Shown here: in pieces, positions 35,172-45,600 of the stretch
Layout: each line of letters opens with the position of its first letter
How positions within the stretch are numbered: the stretch's first letter is position 1
From: Planctomycetota bacterium
GTDB lineage: Bacteria; Planctomycetota; UBA1135; UBA2386
DNA: 64,000 nt
Assembly (NCBI GenBank): GCA_020848735.1
Contig: JADLHO010000136.1
Coordinates: forward strand, 1-64,000
Reading direction: 5' to 3'
Translations under genes and position numbers: made by a program
Notes under the pieces: generated by a model
The model's database searches: none
What the model was told of the DNA's origin: nothing
The model's input: the letters and a program-made list of their open reading frames with translations, nothing else

Positions 35172-36935
35172 ATGCGCTCCGTCACGCTGCTGGCCCTGTT
35201 CCTGTGTGCTGCGCTGTCCGGCCCCGTCGACCTGCGCGCCCAGGAGCCGCCGGCCGAGACGAAGACCGGGCGCATCACCGGTCGTGTGATCGACGCGCTC
35301 GGCGTGGGCATCGCCGCCGCGCGCGTCAGCGTGCTCGGTGGCGAGGACGGCAAGCAGCTGCTGGCGCGCACGGTCTGCGATGCGGACGGCATGTTCGTCT
35401 GCACGAAGCTCCCGCTCGACGGACGCGGCTATCTCCGCGTGCGCGCGGAGGCCAAGGGGCGCTGTGTGGGAGACGAGTTCACGCGCGTCACGACGAGCGC
35501 GCCCGAGTCCTTCGAGACGCTGCGACTCTGGGATGCGGGCACGCTCGCGGTCCGCGTCGTCGACGCGGAGGGCCGTGGCCTGAAGGGAGTCGCGGTGATC
35601 GCCGAAGCGCACGAGTCGCGCGTCTTCGGCTTCGAGCCCCAGGGCAAGGGCGAGAGCGACGCGGAGGGCAAGCTCACGCTCGAAGGGATCCCCCTCGGCG
35701 CGGTCGACGTGCGCGCGTGGCTCCCCGGCTGGGAGCCCGAGAGCCGGACGATCTGGTTGAAGGACCGCGCCGAGCTCGAGCTGGTCCTCCGCCAGGGCGC
35801 CGGGGTCGCGCTGGTCGTCCGCGTCGACGCTCTTCCCGAGGGGAAGGAGGCCAGCGTCCGCGTGCTGCCGTATGCGAGCGGGAGCCTCGTCGCCCTGCCG
35901 GGACTCGGCTCGAAGCTCGCGACCGAGAAGGGTGTGCTGCGCCTGGTTTCGTTGCCCGACTACGAGTACCGCGTCTCGGTCCACCTGGACGATCACGTCG
36001 CCTCACCGGGCGAGTTCCGCCTCGAGCCCGGCAAGGGCCCGCACGAGGCCGCCTTCGCGATGCAGCGCCGCGATGCACTCCGGTTGCGTGCCGTGCTGCG
36101 CGACGCCGCGGGCAAGGCCCTCGCCGGCGAGCGCGTGCGTTGCCGCGCCTCGAACATGGCGAGCGGCGCCGAAGGCCTGACCGACGACGAGGGCCGCGTC
36201 GTCATGGATGCGCCACTCGGCAAGGGCGAACAGGCGATCTTCGAGGTGCTCGGCGGGCGGTGGACGCTCGAGCAGGAGAAGACCGAGGGGATGTACGGGG
36301 TCTGGGACGCGCGCTTCATGGGCGACCACGAGTGCGTCATCGATCCCGCGCTCGAGTACGCGCTGACGGCCATCCCCGCCGTGACCATCACGGGCAAGGT
36401 CGTCGACGGCGAGGGCAAGCCCGTCCGCGGGCGCCGCATCGAACTCCAGGAGTCACAGTCGAACCGGATGCCGAGCTGGATGATGGTCCAGCAGACGAGC
36501 AGCCTCGCGGATGGCAGCTTCACGCTGCGCGGCGTCTACCCGCTCGCCCGTGGGGTACGCCTCGCGCTCGATGCACAGGGCACGGTGTGCAGCGAGGTCT
36601 TCGATCTCGCCGGCAAGACGAAGCTCGAGGACATCGTGCTCGAGGCGGTCCCGCTCTGCACCATCGAGGGCCAGCTCCGCGACGGACAAGGCCAGCCGCT
36701 CGCGGGCGCGCGCGTCTGGCTGCGCAATTGGAACGCCGCGACCGGGCAGCAGATCGACGGCAGCGTGCTCGAGATCCTCTCGGATCGCAACGGCCGCTAC
36801 CGCTTCGTCGACGTCGAGCCCGGCGGTCACCGCATCGAGGTCCACGGGATCGGCCGGGAGACGCTGGCGACCGGCGAGGCCTTCGAGCTCGCCGCGGGCG
36901 CGACGGCGACCTCGGACTTCGACACCGGGCGATGA
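35172..36935 (+). CDS. exported carboxypeptidase-regulatory-like protein
   Basis: A 587-residue exported protein with signal peptide MRSVTLLALFLCAALSGPVDLRA, cleaved before Gln-Glu-Pro. It is built from about five carboxypeptidase-regulatory-like beta domains: GRVIDALGVGIAAARVSVLG.. DADGMFVCTKLP; VVDAEGRGLKGVAVIAE.. DAEGKLTLEGIPLG; LRDAAGKALAGERVRCRA.. DDEGRVVMDAPLG; KVVDGEGKPVRGRRIELQ.. LADGSFTLRGVYP; LRDGQGQPLAGARVWLRN.. RNGRYRFVDVEPGG. Such arrays are envelope or adhesion structures or carbohydrate-binding modules; no catalytic domain is seen. Similar in layout to the gene at 11880. It starts 83 bp after the membrane protein and overlaps the next gene by ATGA. Confidence 0.86.
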   Translation: MRSVTLLALFLCAALSGPVDLRAQEPPAETKTGRITGRVIDALGVGIAAARVSVLGGEDGKQLLARTVCDADGMFVCTKLPLDGRGYLRVRAEAKGRCVGDEFTRVTTSAPESFETLRLWDAGTLAVRVVDAEGRGLKGVAVIAEAHESRVFGFEPQGKGESDAEGKLTLEGIPLGAVDVRAWLPGWEPESRTIWLKDRAELELVLRQGAGVALVVRVDALPEGKEASVRVLPYASGSLVALPGLGSKLATEKGVLRLVSLPDYEYRVSVHLDDHVASPGEFRLEPGKGPHEAAFAMQRRDALRLRAVLRDAAGKALAGERVRCRASNMASGAEGLTDDEGRVVMDAPLGKGEQAIFEVLGGRWTLEQEKTEGMYGVWDARFMGDHECVIDPALEYALTAIPAVTITGKVVDGEGKPVRGRRIELQESQSNRMPSWMMVQQTSSLADGSFTLRGVYPLARGVRLALDAQGTVCSEVFDLAGKTKLEDIVLEAVPLCTIEGQLRDGQGQPLAGARVWLRNWNAATGQQIDGSVLEILSDRNGRYRFVDVEPGGHRIEVHGIGRETLATGEAFELAAGATATSDFDTGR

Positions 36936-38344
36936 GACCCGTGCGACAGGGTCTCGTCACGCTCGCGTTGCTCGCTGGACTCGCGGCGCAGGAGCAGCCG
37001 GACGATCCACTGGGATTGCGGGCCGCCAAGGCCGCCGTGCGATTCACGCTCGGCGTCGACGGGCAGCTCACCGTGTCGCCGGATCCGGCGAGCGGGAGGG
37101 GCAGCTATGCCTTCGGCGCGCCCGAGCAGCTGCTCCACATGCTCGTCACGTCCCCGAGCTGCGCGCAGGAGCCCTGGTCGCAGTGGCTCTTCCTCGGCGG
37201 CGATCGGCTGACGGACGCGACGGACGCCCTCCGCTTCTTCGAGCGACTCGGTCGACTCGATCGCACGCCCGAGGGTGGCATGGCCTTGCTGCGTCTCGCC
37301 TTGCGCGAGCGCTCCGACGCGGAGCTCGATGCGACGACCCACGAGCTCCTCCGCCGGCTCGCGGTCCACGCGCTCGCCGATCTCGGCTACAAGCCGGCGA
37401 TCGGGCGACTCTCGGACCTCGCCCAGGAGGGCACGGAATCCGCAGCGCTGCGGCAGGCGGCGCGGCGGGCGGTGGCGAGCCTGCGCGGCGAGCCGAGTCC
37501 AGCTCCGACCGGGCCTGCGGCGCGACCGCTCCGCGAGGTCCTGCGCGACGCCCCGGCCGAGTTCGACCTGCTGCTCGTCATCGACCGGCAACGGATGCCC
37601 GCGCATCGCGGCCTGCTCGGTGCCATCCGCAACGCCCAGGTCGCCGAACTCGAGGCGGTCGTCCTGGCCAGCGGAAGGCCGACCACCCCGGACATCTACC
37701 CGGGGATCTGCGCCCACACCGAACGCCTCGGGCTCGCGGCCTACGAGCTCGCGCGCTGCTTCGGCGACCACCGCATCGACCGCGTCCAGCTCGCGTTGAG
37801 ATTCCGTGCCTGCCTGCAGCACGCGCGCAGCACCTGGCTCGCCCTCGACGGCGAGTTCGACCTCGCGGCGATCCGCGCGGGAGTCGATGCTGCACCCGGC
37901 CCGCTCCGGTTCTCGTTCGGTGACGGCATCACGGTGGCCGTCGAGGCGCAGCGAGCGATCGTGACGAACCTCGACGCGGACGCCCCGCGGTTGCGCGAAC
38001 TCGAAGCCGATGCGCTGGCCGAGGCCCTGCCCGATGCGCCGCTCTGCGGTGTGCTCCGCCGACTTCCCTGGCAGGACACGGCCGAGTTCGGCGAGACGCG
38101 GTTCGGACTCGAGTTGCCCGAGCGGGGTGAGCTCGGCGCGGTGCTCACGATCGTCGCGTCCGATCCAGCGGCCCTCGAAGCGCGCCTCCGCGCCTGGCTC
38201 GGGGTCCACGCGACGAGTCCGCAGCTCGCGGCACTGGCGACGACCGCACGCGCGAGCGCGATCGAGGGCGCGCTGCGCATCGAAGTTCCCCGCGGCGCCG
38301 TGGATCCGGCCGGCCTGCTGGTCGAACTCGGCGAGCGCCGCTGA
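36932..38344 (+). CDS. exported protein, unknown function
   Basis: A 470-residue exported protein; ATGA overlap with the previous gene. Signal peptide MRPVRQGLVTLALLAGLAA, cleaved before Gln-Glu-Gln. The chain has an N-terminal part with repeated helix pairs (LLRRLAVHALADLGYKPAIGRLSDLAQEGTESAALRQAARRAVASL, HEAT-like) and a larger alpha/beta region (FDLLLVIDRQRMPAHRGLLGAIRNAQVAELEAVVLASG; WLALDGEFDLAAIRAGVDAA; GITVAVEAQRAIVTNLDADA) that I do not recognise. It may work with its coupled upstream neighbour. A hairpin and convergent gene follow. Confidence 0.8.
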   Translation: MRPVRQGLVTLALLAGLAAQEQPDDPLGLRAAKAAVRFTLGVDGQLTVSPDPASGRGSYAFGAPEQLLHMLVTSPSCAQEPWSQWLFLGGDRLTDATDALRFFERLGRLDRTPEGGMALLRLALRERSDAELDATTHELLRRLAVHALADLGYKPAIGRLSDLAQEGTESAALRQAARRAVASLRGEPSPAPTGPAARPLREVLRDAPAEFDLLLVIDRQRMPAHRGLLGAIRNAQVAELEAVVLASGRPTTPDIYPGICAHTERLGLAAYELARCFGDHRIDRVQLALRFRACLQHARSTWLALDGEFDLAAIRAGVDAAPGPLRFSFGDGITVAVEAQRAIVTNLDADAPRLRELEADALAEALPDAPLCGVLRRLPWQDTAEFGETRFGLELPERGELGAVLTIVASDPAALEARLRAWLGVHATSPQLAALATTARASAIEGALRIEVPRGAVDPAGLLVELGERR

Positions 38345-38442
38345 AGCGACGCATGGCCGGGCGCGTGTCCCACAGCGCTGCCGGGCGGCCTTCGACGTCG
38401 CCTGCGCGACGGAGACCTCGGACTTTCGAGTCGGAGCGAAGA

Positions 38443-38469
38443 GGTCCGCGCGCCCTTGGCGCGCGGACC
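38443..38469. terminator. perfect 12-bp hairpin, bidirectional
   Basis: Arms GGTCCGCGCGCC (38443-38454) and its exact complement (38458-38469) around a 3-nt loop. It lies between the convergent genes ending at 38344 and 38510, so it can serve both strands. No U-tract, common in very GC-rich genomes. Confidence 0.65.
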
Positions 38470-38471
38470 GG

Positions 38472-38511
38472 ACTCACTCACTCACTCACTCAATCACTCA
38501 CTCACTCACTC
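38472..38511. repeat. ACTC tetranucleotide tract
   Basis: About ten near-perfect units of ACTC with one interruption (ACTCAATC) directly behind the hairpin. On the minus strand it reads GTGA units that begin right after the stop codon of the secreted-protein gene; the TGA stop at 38510-38512 shares its first bases with the tract. Slippage would not alter the protein. Confidence 0.85.
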
Positions 38512-39538
38512 AGAGCAGCGTCGTCGTGACCGCGTTGGTCATGTCGATCGTCGCGTTCGGGATGTCGAGCACCACAGCCTGGAAGGTGAGCGTGCCAGCG
38601 CCCGCGGGCAGGACGTCGAGACCGGCGGCCAGGCTCGGGAGCACGGTGCCATCCGAGAGACCGAAGGCCATCGTGACCGGCAGCAGCGTCGCCAGGTCGA
38701 GGTAGACCGTGTTGCCGATGCCCGGGATCGTGAGCGGGCTCGCGGCGAAGCCGCCGATCGAGGCGAGGACCGCGGCGCTGCCGTTCACGCCGAGGTTGTG
38801 GAACGCGCGGAACGCGAGGCCCTGCGAGGCTGCACCGACGAGCGCGGTGTTCGGGAAGTAGCCGCCCCAACCGAAGTGGTTGAAGGTGCCGAGCGCGTCC
38901 ACGTTCGCCGCCTGGAAGGCGTTCTGCGGCGTCCGGATGGCGATGCGGAAGCTGCGCTTCGTCGCCGGGTGCGTGGCCGAGGTGGCCGCGCCGACGATCT
39001 GCCAGGCCATGTCGACCGCGCTCGCGTGCTGGTTGTGCGACGTGTTGTACGCGGCGTGGCACGACACGTAGTCGGTGCCGCTGGTCGCGACGGGCAGCGC
39101 CACGCCGACCGAGAAGAAGTCGGTGCTCGGGACCGTGAGCGGCGCGAAGGTCAGCGTGATGATCCACGCCACCGGGCCGGTCGCCGTGCTCGCGGGCATG
39201 TTGAAGGGCCCGAAGGACGCGAGGAGGTCGACGGCCGTGGTGCCGGGGCCCGTGGCGTCGGTCCCGGTGCGGAACGTGATGCCGTAGGTGTCGACCGTGT
39301 TGCCGATCTGGTCCTGGAGCACGTAGCGCGCGCCGGAGACCGTCGAGCTCGTGCCGTCGTTGCCGATGCCGGCGTTCTGGGCCTTGTGGAAGCCGTTGAG
39401 GATCTCTCCGGAGTTGAGGCCGAGGCCGCCGCGCGAGGTCGCGTTGGTCGTGCCGGGGTAGATCTCGAAGAACTGCTGGGCGGATGCGCCGGCGGCGATG
39501 GCCACGGCGGCGGCGATGGAAAGAGGAAGCTTGCTCAT
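38510..39538 (-). CDS. secreted protein, unknown function
   Basis: A 342-residue secreted protein; signal peptide MSKLPLSIAAAVAIAAGASA, cleaved before Gln-Gln-Phe. The mature part is beta-rich and Gly/Thr/Ala-rich: NATSRGGLGLNSGEILNGFH, YGITFRTGTDATGPGTTAVDLLASFGPFNMP, VAWIITLTFAPLTVPSTDFFSVGVALP, LGVNGSAAVLASIGGFAASPLTIPGIGNTVYLDLATLLPVTMAFGLSDGTVLPS. No catalytic motif. The overall style, with an N-terminal lamin-like sandwich and a C-terminal strand repeat, resembles the tandem pair at 58498-60898 but the sequence is distinct. The stop codon abuts the ACTC tract. Confidence 0.82.
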   Translation of the reverse strand: MSKLPLSIAAAVAIAAGASAQQFFEIYPGTTNATSRGGLGLNSGEILNGFHKAQNAGIGNDGTSSTVSGARYVLQDQIGNTVDTYGITFRTGTDATGPGTTAVDLLASFGPFNMPASTATGPVAWIITLTFAPLTVPSTDFFSVGVALPVATSGTDYVSCHAAYNTSHNQHASAVDMAWQIVGAATSATHPATKRSFRIAIRTPQNAFQAANVDALGTFNHFGWGGYFPNTALVGAASQGLAFRAFHNLGVNGSAAVLASIGGFAASPLTIPGIGNTVYLDLATLLPVTMAFGLSDGTVLPSLAAGLDVLPAGAGTLTFQAVVLDIPNATIDMTNAVTTTLL

Positions 39539-39780
39539 GGTGGTGATTCGAACTGTCGTGGTGGCGCGCGGCCCGAACCCGCCGCGAGGGGGGCTCTGCG
39601 GCGGGACTCGGTAGCGCCGCGGAAGAGTAGTCGCCGCGGCGCCGCGCGGTTGGGGAAGCTGCGGATGGTCCCGGTCCGAAACACATCCCAGCTTGCGGCC
39701 GATCGCATGGGGGATGCGGCATGCCCCATGAATCGCGGCCCTGCCGGGGAAGGCTGCCCGAGCGGCTGAGCGCCGCGGGT

Positions 39781-41121
39781 TCAGAGCAGCGCGCTGGCGA
39801 GGTCCGCGAGCTCGCTGCGCTCCCCCTTCTCCAGCGTGATGTGCGCATAGAGGCTTTGTCCGACCATGCGATGGATCAGGTAGCTGATCCCGTTGCTGCG
39901 CGAATCGAGGTACGGGTGATCGATCTGATGGATGTCACCCGTGAGCACGATCTTCGTGCCCTCGCCCGCGCGCGTGATGATCGTCTTCACCTCGTGCGGC
40001 GTGAGGTTCTGCGCCTCGTCGACGATGAAGAAGATCCGCTGCAGGGTGCGCCCGCGGATGTAGGCCAGGGGCGTGATGAGCAGCTTCTCCGTCTCCCGCA
40101 TCTTCTGCAGCTTCTCGGCGGCCGGGTCTTCCTCGCCCAGCTCGTTCTTGATGACCGAGAGGTTGTCGTAGAGCGGCTGCATGTACGGCTCGATCTTGGC
40201 GTCGATGTCGCCGGGCAGGAAGCCGAGGTCCTTGTTGCTCAACGGGACGATCGGCCGTGCGAGCAGGATCTGGCGGTAGTTGCGACGGCACTCGAGCGCC
40301 GCCGCCAGCGCGAGCAAGGTCTTCCCGGTGCCCGCGGTGCCGGCCAGCGTGACGAGCTTGATGTCGTCGTTGGTCAGGGCCTCGAGCGCGAACGACTGCT
40401 CGGCGTTGCGCGGCGAGATCCCGTACGCGCTGTGCTTGCGGATGCGCACGAAGGCCGCGTCGCTGGCGCGGTAGGACGCGAGCGCCGAGCGCGAGCCGTT
40501 GCGGAGGATGAAGTTCTCGTTCGGCATCGGGCGCTCGACGCCGATCACGTCGCGCGAGGGCACGACCCCCATGCCCTCGTAGAACTGTCCGATGACCGTC
40601 TCGTCGACGCCTTCGATCGTGCGCTTGCCGCGGTAGAGCTTGTTGAGGCTCTCCACCTTGTCATGCGTGTAGTCCTGCGACGGGATGCCGAGCGACTTCG
40701 CCTTCATCCGCAGGTTGGTGTCCTTGCTGAGGAACACCACGCGGCGCTGCTTCGCCGTCGCCTGGAGATGGAGGACGGTGTTGAGGATGCGGTGGTCGAT
40801 CGTGTCCTCGGAGAACGACGCGGTCAGCCGCTCGTCGAAGGGCGTGCCGAGGACGACGCGGATCTTCCCGAGGTCCTCACCGAGCGAAGCCCCCGCGTCG
40901 GAGATCAGCTCTCCCGTCAGCTCGTCGATGCGGCGCAGGAACTCGCGCGCCTGGAAATGGATGTCCTCGTTGCCCTTCTTGAACTTGTCCAGCTCCTCGA
41001 GCACGGCGATCGGGATCGCGACGTCGTTCTCCTCGAAGTTCCGGATGCAGCCCGCATCGTGGAGGATGACGTTGGTGTCGAGGACGAAGAGCTTGGGCGC
41101 CTTGGCGCGACTCGCACTCAT
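39781..41121 (-). CDS. PhoH2-type PIN-PhoH ATPase
   Basis: A 446-residue cytosolic protein with an N-terminal PIN nuclease domain ([20 protein letters not shown] at about 9-28, [38 protein letters not shown]) and a C-terminal PhoH ATPase/RNA helicase-like domain (Walker A GTAGTGKT near residue 261, [18 protein letters not shown] as Walker [14 protein letters not shown]). This PhoH2 layout is common and is linked to RNA unwinding and cleavage. The metal-binding aspartates of the PIN domain (LDTNV, KDTNLR) are present, so the nuclease should be active. Divergent from trxC by 174 bp; the 242 bp downstream (39539-39780) show no gene. Confidence 0.96.
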   Translation of the reverse strand: MSASRAKAPKLFVLDTNVILHDAGCIRNFEENDVAIPIAVLEELDKFKKGNEDIHFQAREFLRRIDELTGELISDAGASLGEDLGKIRVVLGTPFDERLTASFSEDTIDHRILNTVLHLQATAKQRRVVFLSKDTNLRMKAKSLGIPSQDYTHDKVESLNKLYRGKRTIEGVDETVIGQFYEGMGVVPSRDVIGVERPMPNENFILRNGSRSALASYRASDAAFVRIRKHSAYGISPRNAEQSFALEALTNDDIKLVTLAGTAGTGKTLLALAAALECRRNYRQILLARPIVPLSNKDLGFLPGDIDAKIEPYMQPLYDNLSVIKNELGEEDPAAEKLQKMRETEKLLITPLAYIRGRTLQRIFFIVDEAQNLTPHEVKTIITRAGEGTKIVLTGDIHQIDHPYLDSRSNGISYLIHRMVGQSLYAHITLEKGERSELADLASALL

Positions 41122-41295
41122 GCCGGGATCCGCCTCTCTGGGTTTGCCGGCGGAGCCTGACCGCTGCCGCCGTCTGAATCCGGCGCGGATCCTAGCCGAG
41201 TCCGGCAGGCTCGTCGGCGGCCCGGGCGCGTCCTTGCGGCGGCAGCGGGGTCTCCGCGTCGGGCACGCGCGCGCGCCCCGCTCGTATCAGTCCCG

Positions 41296-41745
41296 ATGAA
41301 GACGCACGATCTGCACGAGACCCTGATCGTCCCCTGCTCGAGCTGTGGCACGCAGAACCGCGTGCCGCTCGCGCGCATCGAGGAGCGCGCGACCTGCGCG
41401 TCCTGTCACGCGCCCCTGCTCGACCGCGAACCCCACGACGTCGATGGCGAGACCCTGCGCACCCTGATCGCCAAGAGCTCGCTGCCCGTCGTCGTCGACT
41501 TCTGGGCCGCCTGGTGCGGCCCCTGCCGCATGATGGCCCCGCAGTTCGCCGAGGCGCAGAAGGCGCTCCGCGGCCGCGCGATCCTCGTGAAGCTCGACAC
41601 CGAGGCCGAGCCCGCGCTGGCGGCGCAGTTCGGCATCCGCTCCATCCCGACGATGATCGCGTTCCAGGGTGGACGCGAGCTCGCGCGCACGAGCGGCGCG
41701 CTGCCCGCGGCGCGGATCGTCGACTGGGTCACGCGGCAGGGCTGA
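41296..41745 (+). CDS. trxC: thioredoxin 2
   Basis: Zinc-ribbon thioredoxin, 149 residues. N-terminal ribbon with paired cysteines (IVPCSSCGTQNRVPL and ATCASCHAPLLD), then a thioredoxin domain with VVVDFWAAWCGPCRMMAPQF and the cis-Pro loop IRSIPTMIAFQGG. A cytosolic disulfide reductase, typically induced by oxidative stress. The size and layout equal E. coli TrxC. It is followed after 31 bp by the nucleotidyltransferase pair. Confidence 0.95.
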   Translation: MKTHDLHETLIVPCSSCGTQNRVPLARIEERATCASCHAPLLDREPHDVDGETLRTLIAKSSLPVVVDFWAAWCGPCRMMAPQFAEAQKALRGRAILVKLDTEAEPALAAQFGIRSIPTMIAFQGGRELARTSGALPAARIVDWVTRQG

Positions 41746-41776
41746 GCGAGGCGTGGCTGCGCTTAGAATCGCGCCC

Positions 41777-42046
41777 ATGTCGAGCGACGAACCGGACGAG
41801 ATCGCCGCGCGCGCGGCACGCGCGCGCGCCCGAGCCCATTGGCCGGGACGTCTCACCGATCTCGCCGGCTCGGACCAGGACCCGTCCTATCGGAGCCCGA
41901 GCGCGGCCCTGGCTGCGATGGACGAGCTCTGCGAAGCCGCGTGGGGCCTCGCGGGGCGCGAGCCGCAGCCGCCCGATCGCAACGAGTGGCCGGGGCTCGT
42001 CTGGCGCGAGGGTCGAGTTCCGCCGGAGCACGAGGGAGGGTCGTGA
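41777..42046 (+). CDS. small protein upstream of nucleotidyltransferase
   Basis: An 89-residue acidic/basic helical protein (MSSDEPDEIAARAARARARAHW.. DPSYRSPSAALAAMDELCEAAWGLAGREPQP.. EWPGLVWREGRVPP) with no known motif. Its TGA overlaps the GTG start of the next gene (GTGA), as in toxin-antitoxin or subunit pairs. The central helix SPSAALAAMDELCEAAWGLA may be the partner-binding part. Function unknown. Confidence 0.6.
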   Translation: MSSDEPDEIAARAARARARAHWPGRLTDLAGSDQDPSYRSPSAALAAMDELCEAAWGLAGREPQPPDRNEWPGLVWREGRVPPEHEGGS

Positions 42047-42501
42047 ACCAGGACTTCAAGGATCTCATCGCCGCGTTGCTCTCGGGCCAGGTCGAGTTCC
42101 TGATCGTCGGTGCCTGGGCTCTCGCCTGTCACGGCCATCCTCGCGCGACGGGAGACCTCGACATCTGGGTCGGCGCTTCGTCCGCGAATGCGGCGCGCGT
42201 CGTCGCAGCCCTCGCTTCCTTCGGCGCGCCGCTCCGAACGCACGCGGTGACCGAGTCCGACTTCGCTCGTCCGGGATTCGTCTACCAGCTCGGCGTGCCA
42301 CCGCGACGCATCGACGTCATGACGAGCGTGTCCGGCATCGAGTTCGAGGCGTCGTGGCGTGATCGGGTCGAGCGCGAGGTCGACGGACTCCGCATCCCGT
42401 TCCTCGGTCGCGCCGCGTTGATCGCGAACAAGCGCGCTGCGGGTCGCGCGAAGGACCTCGCTGACGTCGAGCGGCTCGAACGCCAGCCACCGGCGGGTTG
42501 A
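42043..42501 (+). CDS. nucleotidyltransferase-fold protein
   Basis: A 152-residue protein with the nucleotidyltransferase fold: FLIVGAWALACHGHPRATGDLDIWV carries the GS-like motif region (GxWAL) and the catalytic Asp pair DLDIWV. It continues with a helix (ANAARVVAALASFGAP) and VYQLGVPPRRIDVMTSVSG, which supplies a third Asp. GTG start at 42043, coupled by GTGA to the small upstream gene. Such proteins occur as MNT-like antitoxins, AbiEii-like toxins or RNA/protein modifiers; which one this is cannot be decided. The C-terminus carries AAGRAKDLADVERL, typical of these domains. Confidence 0.8.
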   Translation: MNQDFKDLIAALLSGQVEFLIVGAWALACHGHPRATGDLDIWVGASSANAARVVAALASFGAPLRTHAVTESDFARPGFVYQLGVPPRRIDVMTSVSGIEFEASWRDRVEREVDGLRIPFLGRAALIANKRAAGRAKDLADVERLERQPPAG

Positions 42502-42649
42502 GCGAGGGCTCCGAGCGCGCCGCGTGTCGCACGGGCAGCTCGAAACGCGGCCATCGGTCCCGCAGGCCGAGGCGTGAGAGGTCCGCACGCGGTGGGCAGC
42601 GCCGGACCCGGACAGGGGCCTGAGGCGGAGATGCCGGACGCGCCGGCGC

Positions 42650-45600
42650 TCAGACCTTCGCCAACCGCAGCACCACCGACTCGCTGCCTAGCGTGCCCTC
42701 GGCGCGGAACGCGTGGCTCGGCGCCGCTCCCGCGTCGACGGACGCGCCGAGCACCTGCTCGAGCACGAAGCCGCGGTGCTCGGCGAAGGCCGCGCGGCCG
42801 AGCTCGCCGAACTCGAACCAGAGCGCGATGCGGTCGCTCACGTGCAGCCCCGCGTCCTTGCGGGTCTGCTGGATCAGGCGCACGAGGTCGCGCGCGAGGC
42901 CCTCGCGCTCGAGCTCGGGCGTGACCGCGGTGTCGAGGACGACGACCGCGTCGTTGGTCGAGAGCGGCGCGCTCGTCACACCGTCCTTGGGCACGAGGCG
43001 GAGCTGGAACTCACCGGGCTCGAGGCGCACGCCGCCGACGACCGCGCTGCCGTCGGGGTTCGCCTTCCAGTCGCCGCTGCGCGCCGCGCTCATGACCTTC
43101 TTCATGTCGGCGCCGAGCTTGGGCCCCAGCACGGGCGAGTTGGGCATGAGCTGGAAGCCGCCGTAGGCCGCCATGTCGTCGGCGACGACGACCTCCTTCA
43201 CGTTGAGCTCGTCGCGGATGAGCTCGGCGAAGCCCGACAGCGCGCGCGTGTCGGCACCGGCGATGGTCAGCGAACGCAGCGGCAGGCGGATGCGCAGGCG
43301 CTTCTGCTCGCGCAGGCTGAGCGCGGCGCTGCACGCGTCGCGCACGCGGTCCATCGTGGTCCGCAGCTCCCGATGCTCGGGCCAGCCGGAGACCTCGGGC
43401 CAATCGGAGAGGTGGACCGAGCGCTCGCCGGTGAGTCCCCGGTACACCGCCTCGCCGAGGAGCGGCAGCAACGGCGCCACGCAGCGGCACAGCGTGACGA
43501 GCACCGAATACAACGTGTCGTAGGCGTCGTTGCGGTCGTCCTCGCCGAGCTCGCCCCAGAAGCGCGCGCGGCTGCGGCGGATGTACCAGTTGTTCATCGC
43601 GTCGAGGAACGCCGTGACGCGATGACACGCGAGCGCGATGTCGTAGCCGTCCATCGCCGCCTGCACGCCGAGCACGAGCTCCCGCGTCTTGCCGATCAGG
43701 TAGCGATCGAGCAGGCGCTGGCTGTCGGTGCGGAAGCGCGCGCGGTAGCCGTCGGCGTTCGCGTAGAGGACGAAGAACGCATACGCGTTCCAGATCGGAT
43801 TGACGACGAGCCGCACGACCTCCTGGATGCTCTTGCCGTCCTTCTCGATGCGGAGGTCGCCACCCGTCAGGATGGGCGAGGCCATCAGGAACCAGCGCAG
43901 CGCGTCGGCGCCGATCGTCTCGCAGACCTCCTGCGGGTCGTGGTAGTTGCGGAGCTTCTTGCTGAGCTTCTGGCCGTCGGCGTCGAGCACCACCCCGTGG
44001 CAGATCACGTTGCGGAACGGGGGCCTGTCGAAGAGCGCCGTGCCGAGCACGACGAGCGTGTAGAACCAGCCGCGCGTCTGGGCGACGTACTCGACGATGA
44101 AGTCGGCCGGGAAGTGGTGCTCGAACCAGTCCTTGTTCTCGAAGGGGTAGTGGATCTGCGCGAACGGCATCGAGCCCGACTCGAACCAGCAGTCGAGGAC
44201 CTCGGGCACGCGCCGCATCATCGAGCGGCCGCTCGGGTCGTCGGGGTTCCTGCGCACGAGCTCGTCGATGAAGGGCCGGTGGAGGTCCGTCACCTTCACG
44301 CCGAAGTCGCGCTCGAGCTCGGCGATGCTGCCGTAGACGTCGATGCGCGGGTACCGCGGGTCGTCGCTGCGCCACACGGGGATCGGGGTGCCCCAGAAGC
44401 GGTTGCGGCTGATCGACCAGTCGCGCGCGTTCTCGAGCCACTTGCCGAACTGCCCGTCGCGGATGCGCTCGGGGATCCAGCGGATCTCCCGGTTCAGCTC
44501 GAGCATGCGGTCCTTGAAGTCCGTGACCTTCACGTACCACGAGTTGAGCGCGCGGTAGATCAGCGGCTGGTCGGTGCGCCAGCAATGCGGGTAGTTGTGG
44601 TCGATCGTCGCGCGCTTGAAGAGCCTGCCGGTCTCCTTGAGCCGGTCGGTGATGGGATTGTTGGCCTCGAAGACGTTGAGCCCCGCCCAATCCGTGACCT
44701 GCGCCGTGAAGCGGCCGGTGTCGTCGACCGGCACGACGAGTGCGATGCCGTTCGCCTCGCAGACGCGCTGGTCGTCCTCGCCGAAGCCCGGCGCCATGTG
44801 GACGACACCGCTGCCGTCCTCCGTCGAGACGAAGTCGCCCGCGAGAACGACGAACGCGTTGGCATGGCCCGCGAAGTACGGGAACAGCGGCTCGTACCGG
44901 CGGCCGACCAGTTCCCGGCCGGGCAGGCTGCGCAACACGGTGTGACCCGCGAGCTCCTTCGCGTAGCGCGGGAGCGCCGCGCTCGCGAGCAGGAGCCGGC
45001 GCCCGTCCTTCTCGACGAGCACGTATTCGAGCTCCGGCCCCACGGCGAGCGCGAGGTTCGAGGGCAGGGTCCAGGGCGTGGTCGTCCACGCGAGGACTTC
45101 GATCGGCCCGCCGTCGCCCTCGCGCGGCAGGAGCCGGAACGCCACGGTCAGCGCCGGGTCCTGGCGCACGCGGTAGCTGTTGTCGAGGCGCGTCTCGAAG
45201 TTCGAGAGCGGGGTCTCCGCCGCCCACGAATAGGGCATCACCTTGAAGCCCTCGTAGACGAGCCCCTTCTCCCAGAGCCGCTTGAAGGCCCACATGACGC
45301 TCTCCATGTAGGAGAGGTCCATCGTCTTGTAGTCGTTGTCGAAGTCCACCCAGCGCGCCTGACGGGTGACGTAGCTGCGCCAGTCCGCCGTGTACTTCAT
45401 CACCGAGGCGCGGCAGGTCGCGTTGAAGCGATCGATCCCGAACTCCGTGATCGCCTTGCGCCCGGAGATGCCGAGCTGCTTCTCGGCCTCCATCTCGGCG
45501 GGCAGGCCGTGGCAGTCCCAGCCGAAGCGCCGCTCGACGCGCTTGCCCCGCATCGTCTGGTAGCGGGGCACCACGTCCTTCACGTAGCCGGTGAGGAGAT

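Noticed and set aside
38472-38511. The ACTC tract considered as a CRISPR-like or satellite array.
   Set aside because: Unit is only 4 bp with no spacers; a simple microsatellite.
43011-45293. A long second minus-strand frame inside ileS.
   Set aside because: Different frame of the IleRS gene; the IleRS reading is unmistakable.
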